Program-made: the position numbers and the translations under genes
Notes under the pieces: model-generated
What the model saw: only the letters and a program-made list of their open reading frames with translations
The model's database searches: none
Told to the model about the DNA's origin: nothing
Shown here: piece by piece, positions 58,553 through 64,000 of the stretch
Layout: every line of letters begins with the position of its first letter
Numbering within the stretch: the first letter of the stretch is position 1
From: Pseudomaricurvus sp. HS19
GTDB taxonomy: Bacteria; Pseudomonadota; Gammaproteobacteria; Pseudomonadales; Cellvibrionaceae
Direction of reading: 5' to 3'
Length of the DNA stretch: 64,000 nucleotides
NCBI RefSeq assembly: GCF_009857815.1
Contig: NZ_WVVW01000002.1
Coordinates: 310,001 to 374,000 of the forward strand

Positions 58553-59121
58553 TTAGCTCTTCTTTTTCTGCTTATCTTTTTTCGGCTTGGTGGTGGCAAA
58601 GTGCATGGTAAATTCACTTGCCGACTTACCAAACTTGGGCGCCGCTTTTACCGAGCGCAGATTGGGACTGCCGAACCACTCCGAATCGTCCAGGTTACGC
58701 ATAAATGCCGACACCCGCACATTGGACTCTGTGACGCCGGTGATGGTGATGCGGTTGCCACTGCGCTCGAGGGATTTCAGATACACCCCCTCCGGCACAG
58801 CGCGCACCAACTCATCGAAGTAACGCACAATCACCGGACGCTCACCCTGCAGCCCCTGGATCACCTCCATACGGGCCAGCAACTCGGCGCGGCGTTTTTT
58901 CAGCTTCTGGATCTCGCGCACCTGCTTGTTGAGCACAGCAATCTCTTTCTTGAGCATGGTGTTGCGCTCATTCTGCGAGTCGATGGCCCCGTTGATAATG
59001 CTGATCCAGATATAAACGGCCAAGGCCGCAGTCGCACAGACCACGGCGATAACGGTGAAAAACTCTTTCTGCTTCTCGGCGCGGTATTCGTCACGCCAGG
59101 GCAGGAGGTTAATGTTTGCCA

Positions 59122-59122
<1 letters not shown>
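58553..59122 (-). CDS. pilN: Type IV pilus assembly protein PilN
   Basis: 189 residues. The conserved start INLLPWRDE is the peptide that docks in a groove of PilM. A membrane helix (FFTVIAVVCATAALAVYIWI), a coiled coil and the ferredoxin-like domain (FDELVRAVPEGVYLKSLERSGNRITITGVTESNVRVSAFMRNLDDSEWF) follow. The C terminus is very Lys-rich. The start overlaps the pilM stop. Confidence 0.97.
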
Positions 59123-60210
<1,088 letters not shown>

Positions 60211-60225
60211 TTATGCGCAAATGAT

Positions 60226-60253
60226 GTTATAGCACTTTAACTCAAGCCTGCAA
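60226..60253 (-). promoter_or_regulatory. Predicted sigma-70 promoter of pilMNOPQ
   Basis: On the minus strand TTGCAG (60253-60248) and TATAAC (60231-60226) are separated by 16 bases, about 37 bases before the pilM start. It is a plausible vegetative promoter. Confidence 0.5.
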
Positions 60254-60288
60254 CAAGGCCGGGCGTATGTAAAGCACCAAAAACCGCT

Positions 60289-60294
60289 TATAAT
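60289..60294 (+). promoter_or_regulatory. Predicted -10 box of mrcA
   Basis: A perfect TATAAT lies 50 bases before the mrcA start, in an AT-richer patch. The -35 region 17 bases upstream (TATGTA) is poor, so the promoter may need an activator or the call may be chance. Confidence 0.45.
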
Positions 60295-60344
60295 GTCTGG
60301 CAATTTCAGCCCGGCCTCATAAGCCTTTAATTATTCTAGAAAAA

Positions 60345-62969
60345 ATGACTTCAACTAAACGTTATCTGGTATGGACTTTCTGGCTGCTGCTGACCGTCGG
60401 CAGTGGCACATTAGCCCTCTTTTCCGGAATTACCCTTTACCTGATCCCCAAGCTCCCTGAAGTCGAGGCGCTGCGTCAGATAAAACTGCAAACCCCGCTC
60501 CGCGTCTACTCCAGCGACGGTTTGCTGCTGGGTGAATTTGGCGAAAAACGGCGCACACCGATCGCTTACCGCGATGTTCCCCAGCCCTTTATCGATGCGA
60601 TTTTGGCCGCCGAGGACGATCGATTCTACTCTCATCCCGGCGTCGACATTAAAGGCCTTTTGAGAGCAGCCTCACAATTACTGAAATCGGGCCAGATTCA
60701 GACAGGTGGCAGCACAATCACCATGCAGGTCGCCCGAAATTTCTTTTTGACGCGCAAGCAGACCTTCAGCCGCAAGTTTAATGAGATATTGCTTGCGCTG
60801 CAGATCGAGAAGGAGCTCACAAAACAGGAAATTCTCGAGCTCTACGTCAATAAAATTTACCTGGGAAATCGCGCCTACGGTATTCAGGCCGCTGCCCAGG
60901 TCTATTACGGCAAGCCGATCCAGGAGCTGAACCTGGCACAGCTGGCCATGATTGCCGGCCTGCCCAAGGCGCCTTCAGCCTACAACCCGCTGGCCAACCC
61001 GGAACGCGCCCTGGTGCGACGCAACTGGATTCTCGGTCGTATGCAATCACTGGGCTATATAGATGCAGCAGCACTTAACAGTGCCGTCGCCGAACCTGTA
61101 ACCGCCTCCTATCACGGCAACAAGCTCGACCTGGACGCCCCCTATATTGCCGAGATGGCACGACAGGAAGCGGTTGACCGCCTGGGTGCAGCGGCCTACA
61201 CCGATGGCTACAGCATCATCACCACGGTGGATGCCCGCCTGCAGGCCCGGGCCCAACAGGCCGTTATCGACGGACTGATGACCTACGACCTGCGCCACGG
61301 CTATCGCGGTCCGGAAGCCTCTCTGGCCACAGGCGGCGATACCGCCGACAACGACAGCCGGGACGCCAGTGACGCAGAGACCAGCGATGATCGCAGGATC
61401 CGCTGGCAGGCCGCCCTCAAAGACTTCTCCACCATCGCCGGCCTGCAGGCCGCTGCGGTCACGGCAGTGGGCGAACAGAGCGTCGATTTCCTGCTGGCTG
61501 ACGGCACGGCAGGCTCCATCGACTGGGACAACGGGCTCTCTGCCGCCCGCCCCTACATCAACGAAAACAGCCGCGGTGCGGAGCCGGAAAAGGCCGCTGA
61601 CGTGGTCGCCGAGGGCGACGTCATCCGCGTCTATCGCGACAAAGAGGCCCTCTGGCATTTGGCCCAGATCCCGGCAGCACAGGCAGCCCTGGTGGCCCTG
61701 AACCCGGAAAATGGCGGCCTCAAGGCTTTGGTAGGCGGACTGGACTTCAACCAGAGTCACTTTAATCGCGCCACCCAGGCCACCCGCCAGCCGGGCTCCA
61801 ACTTCAAACCGTTCGTCTACAGTGCCGCACTGGAAAGCGGCATGACACCGGCGACCCTGATCAACGATGCCCCCATCGTGTTTGATGACGATTCACTGGA
61901 GAACACCTGGCGCCCGGAAAACGCCAGCGGCAAGTTCTATGGCCCCACCCGCTTGCGCAAGGCGCTCTACCTCTCCCGTAACCTGGTCTCCATCCGCGTA
62001 CTGCAGGCTATCGGGGTAGAGACCGCCATCCGCGATATGCACCGTTTTGGCTTCGACGAAGACAAGCTCCCGCACGACCTGTCGCTGGCACTGGGAAGCT
62101 CCGCCCTGACCCCCTTGCAGGTGGCCACCGGCTACACCGTCTTTGCCAACGGCGGCTACCAGGTGTTCCCCTACCTGGTGGACCGGATTCTGGATGAGGA
62201 CGGCGAAGTGGTCTATCAGGCCACGCCCGTAACCGTATGCCGGGACTGCGACCTGCCGCAGGACGCCACCGACAACAGTGAATCGGCCGTTCCGGGCGAC
62301 GATGTGGCCGCCATGGAAGCCGCGCTGGCAGCGGAGCTGGCCAGGCCCGACACCGATCCGGCTGCGGACGCGATGGATGGCGAGCCTGATGTCGCTGCAG
62401 ACGATGCAGCAGAGCCGACGGCAACAGATGCCAACCTGGCGGAGCAGCCCCTGCCCCTGCCAAAGGCAGAGCGGGTGATGTCACCCCAGGTGGCCTACCT
62501 GATTGACGACATGTTGAGAGACGTGGTGCGCCGCGGCACCGGCACCAAGGCCCAGAGCCTGGGACGCACTGACCTGGCGGGCAAGACGGGTACCACCAAC
62601 GGCCCCCGTGACGCCTGGTTCTCGGGCTACAACCACCACATTGTTGCCACCACCTGGCTGGGCTTCGACCAGAACCTGCCACTTGGCCGGCGCGAGTACG
62701 GCGGCACCTCTGCCCTTCCTATCTGGATCGAGTTTATGCAGACCGCTCTGGAAGGCGTGCCCACCAAGAACCGCGTCCTGCCCGACGGGTTGGCGTCGGT
62801 GCGCATAGATCCTGTCAGTGGCAAGCGCGCCAGAGCGGGCCAGCAGGATGCCATTTTTGAACTCTTCCGCCAGGAAAACCTTCCGGAATACGCCGAGGAG
62901 AACGCTCCCGAGCCCGGCAGCAACGGCATCAGTAACGGCGGCGACACCCTGCCGGAAGAGCTGTTCTGA
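60345..62969 (+). CDS. mrcA: Penicillin-binding protein 1A
   Basis: 874 residues. An N-terminal membrane helix (TFWLLLTVGSGTLALFSGITLYLI) precedes a glycosyltransferase-51 domain with catalytic Glu90 (AAEDDRFYSHPGVD) and its partner motifs (GGSTITMQVARNFFL, ELYVNKIYLG). An OB-like domain and the transpeptidase domain follow, with SNFK (Ser485), SRN, and KTGT (Lys747). It polymerises and cross-links murein. Between the SRN and KTGT motifs is an acidic, Ala/Asp-rich loop of about 75 residues (about 630-706). The gene is divergent from pilM, as in Pseudomonas (ponA). Confidence 0.97.
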   Translation: MTSTKRYLVWTFWLLLTVGSGTLALFSGITLYLIPKLPEVEALRQIKLQTPLRVYSSDGLLLGEFGEKRRTPIAYRDVPQPFIDAILAAEDDRFYSHPGVDIKGLLRAASQLLKSGQIQTGGSTITMQVARNFFLTRKQTFSRKFNEILLALQIEKELTKQEILELYVNKIYLGNRAYGIQAAAQVYYGKPIQELNLAQLAMIAGLPKAPSAYNPLANPERALVRRNWILGRMQSLGYIDAAALNSAVAEPVTASYHGNKLDLDAPYIAEMARQEAVDRLGAAAYTDGYSIITTVDARLQARAQQAVIDGLMTYDLRHGYRGPEASLATGGDTADNDSRDASDAETSDDRRIRWQAALKDFSTIAGLQAAAVTAVGEQSVDFLLADGTAGSIDWDNGLSAARPYINENSRGAEPEKAADVVAEGDVIRVYRDKEALWHLAQIPAAQAALVALNPENGGLKALVGGLDFNQSHFNRATQATRQPGSNFKPFVYSAALESGMTPATLINDAPIVFDDDSLENTWRPENASGKFYGPTRLRKALYLSRNLVSIRVLQAIGVETAIRDMHRFGFDEDKLPHDLSLALGSSALTPLQVATGYTVFANGGYQVFPYLVDRILDEDGEVVYQATPVTVCRDCDLPQDATDNSESAVPGDDVAAMEAALAAELARPDTDPAADAMDGEPDVAADDAAEPTATDANLAEQPLPLPKAERVMSPQVAYLIDDMLRDVVRRGTGTKAQSLGRTDLAGKTGTTNGPRDAWFSGYNHHIVATTWLGFDQNLPLGRREYGGTSALPIWIEFMQTALEGVPTKNRVLPDGLASVRIDPVSGKRARAGQQDAIFELFRQENLPEYAEENAPEPGSNGISNGGDTLPEELF

Positions 62970-62987
62970 AGGCAGTGCCCAACAAAA

Positions 62988-63032
62988 GCCGGACAATAAA
63001 AAAGCCCCAATGGGGCTTTTTTATTGTCCGGC
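62988..63032. terminator. Bidirectional terminator after mrcA (22-bp perfect arms)
   Basis: Arms at 62988-63009 and 63011-63032 are perfectly complementary around one base. The inner part, AAAAAAGCCCCA/TGGGGCTTTTTT, gives T-runs on both strands. It lies between convergent mrcA and the malic enzyme gene. Confidence 0.93.
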
Positions 63033-63107
63033 TGTCCGGCTTTTCGATTTACCGGCACATCAGGCAACCAAAGACTGGCAGCAGAGCCAGCCTTCGGCAC
63101 GCCGCTT

Positions 63108-64000
63108 TTACCACTTGCAGTCAGCCAGTGTCTGCAGCGGGTAGTGGGCGGGATAAGGCAGTCGCGCCACCCCGGTATCCACTGCCGCTTTTGCCACTGC
63201 CGCCGCTACCGCACCCAGCAGGCGGGCATCGGTTGGCTTGGGCAGGATGTAGTTGCGGCCAAAGCTCAGCTCCACCCCACCGTAGGCCTTGGTAACCTCG
63301 GCAGGCACCGGCAGCTTGGCCAGCTCTTTCAGGGCCTCTACCGCCGCCAGCTTCATCTCGGTATTGATCTCACGGGCACGCACGTCGAGGGTGCCGCGGA
63401 ACAGGAACGGGAAGCAGAGGACGTTGTTGACCTGGTTAGGATAATCGGAGCGGCCAGTGGCCATAATCAGATCCTCACGCACCTCATTGGCGATCTTGGG
63501 GCTGATTTCGGGATCAGGGTTGGAGCAGGCAAACACCACCGGATTAGCTGCCATTTTAGCCAGCTGCTCAGGCGCCAACAGGTTCGGGCCGGAGAGGCCG
63601 AGGAAGGCATCCGCACCGTCGATAGCATCGTCCAGGGTGCGCGCCTCGGTATCGTGGGCAAACTGCTCTTTGTATTCATTGAGTCCGTCACGGCCACTGT
63701 AGATCACACCCTTGCTGTCGAGCATAGTGATATTTTCACGGGTCGCGCCCGCGGCGATCATCAGGGTGCAGCAGGCGTGGGCCGCAGCGCCCGCGCCCAG
63801 GCAAACGATACGGGCGTCGGCGATGGACTTGCCCTGAATCTCCAGAGCATTGAGCATGCCGGCCACAGTAACAATTGCGGTGCCGTGCTGGTCATCGTGG
63901 AAAACCGGGATCTGACAGCGCTCAATCAGGGTTTTTTCAATCTGGAAACACTCCGGCGCCTTGATGTCCTCAAGGTTGATACCACCCCAGGTGTTGGCAA
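63108..64000 (-). CDS. maeB: Malic enzyme (5' end outside window)
   Basis: About 297 C-terminal residues are visible; the frame is open to the window edge, where NTWGGINLEDIKAPECF and FHDDQHGTAIV (metal and catalytic region) are encoded on the minus strand beyond 63866. Then come the NAD(P)-binding fold (ARIVCLGAGAAAHACCTLMIAAG), FLGLSGPNLL, VFACSNPDPEI and GRSDYPNQVNNVLCFPFLFRGTLDVRA. It decarboxylates malate to pyruvate. It ends at about the length of the short (420-residue) bacterial type with no phosphotransacetylase domain. NAD or NADP preference is unclear; Pseudomonas has the same gene next to ponA. Confidence 0.92.
   Translation of the reverse strand, partial: ANTWGGINLEDIKAPECFQIEKTLIERCQIPVFHDDQHGTAIVTVAGMLNALEIQGKSIADARIVCLGAGAAAHACCTLMIAAGATRENITMLDSKGVIYSGRDGLNEYKEQFAHDTEARTLDDAIDGADAFLGLSGPNLLAPEQLAKMAANPVVFACSNPDPEISPKIANEVREDLIMATGRSDYPNQVNNVLCFPFLFRGTLDVRAREINTEMKLAAVEALKELAKLPVPAEVTKAYGGVELSFGRNYILPKPTDARLLGAVAAAVAKAAVDTGVARLPYPAHYPLQTLADCKW

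Overview
The window looks like chromosomal core DNA of a GC-rich, free-living gammaproteobacterium. Two long gene orders support this. The first is the Escherichia coli-type block queG / nnr-tsaE-amiB-mutL-miaA-hfq-hflX-hflK-hflC-yjeT-purA with orn/rsgA and psd nearby. The second is the Pseudomonas-type block hemE, gltD-gltB, damX-like, aroB-aroK, pilQ-pilP-pilO-pilN-pilM / mrcA / malic enzyme. A Cellvibrionales- or Pseudomonadales-like marine bacterium is my best guess; this rests on remembered synteny and is not proven. I saw no rRNA, tRNA, CRISPR array, prophage or intact insertion sequence.

Layout: 1-835 is the 3' part of pilU, followed by a patatin-like protein. 2240-7853 is a central-carbon run (tkt, epd, pgk, fba) closed by a strong terminator. 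8004-10372 is an iron(II) uptake operon (feoA, feoB and a small Cys-rich membrane protein) with a promoter and a Fur-box-like site. 10487-18205 is accessory: a UbiA-family prenyltransferase, a CoA-transferase, an EmrAB-type efflux pair with a MarR regulator, a membrane-anchored beta-helix protein and an alpha/beta hydrolase. 18279-19040 encodes a HisA of the eukaryotic HIS6 type. 19131-36634 is the purA-to-nnr block on the minus strand. It is interrupted between miaA and mutL by a plus-strand cassette of three genes: a PstS-like binding protein, a porin-like protein and a GGDEF-EAL protein. 36703-43095 carries queG, a methyltransferase, a repeat-rich gap, orn/rsgA, a carboxymuconolactone-decarboxylase-like gene, rhdA and psd. 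43119-60189 is a minus-strand run: a degenerate HD-GYP protein, hemE, gltD, gltB, a damX-like gene, aroB, aroK and pilQPONM. 60345 to the end holds mrcA (PBP1A) and a truncated malic enzyme gene.

Shared themes are type IV pili (pilU and pilMNOPQ), cyclic-di-GMP proteins (one apparently intact GGDEF-EAL, one HD-GYP that has lost key metal ligands), cell-wall synthesis and division (amiB, damX-like, mrcA), and RNA/membrane quality control (hfq, hflX, hflKC, orn, rsgA). The most interesting items are the sensor-like cassette breaking the mutL-miaA operon, the eukaryotic-type HisA, the degenerate HD-GYP protein, the DamX-like protein with an altered Walker A motif, and several small dispersed repeat families concentrated at 38521-38866.
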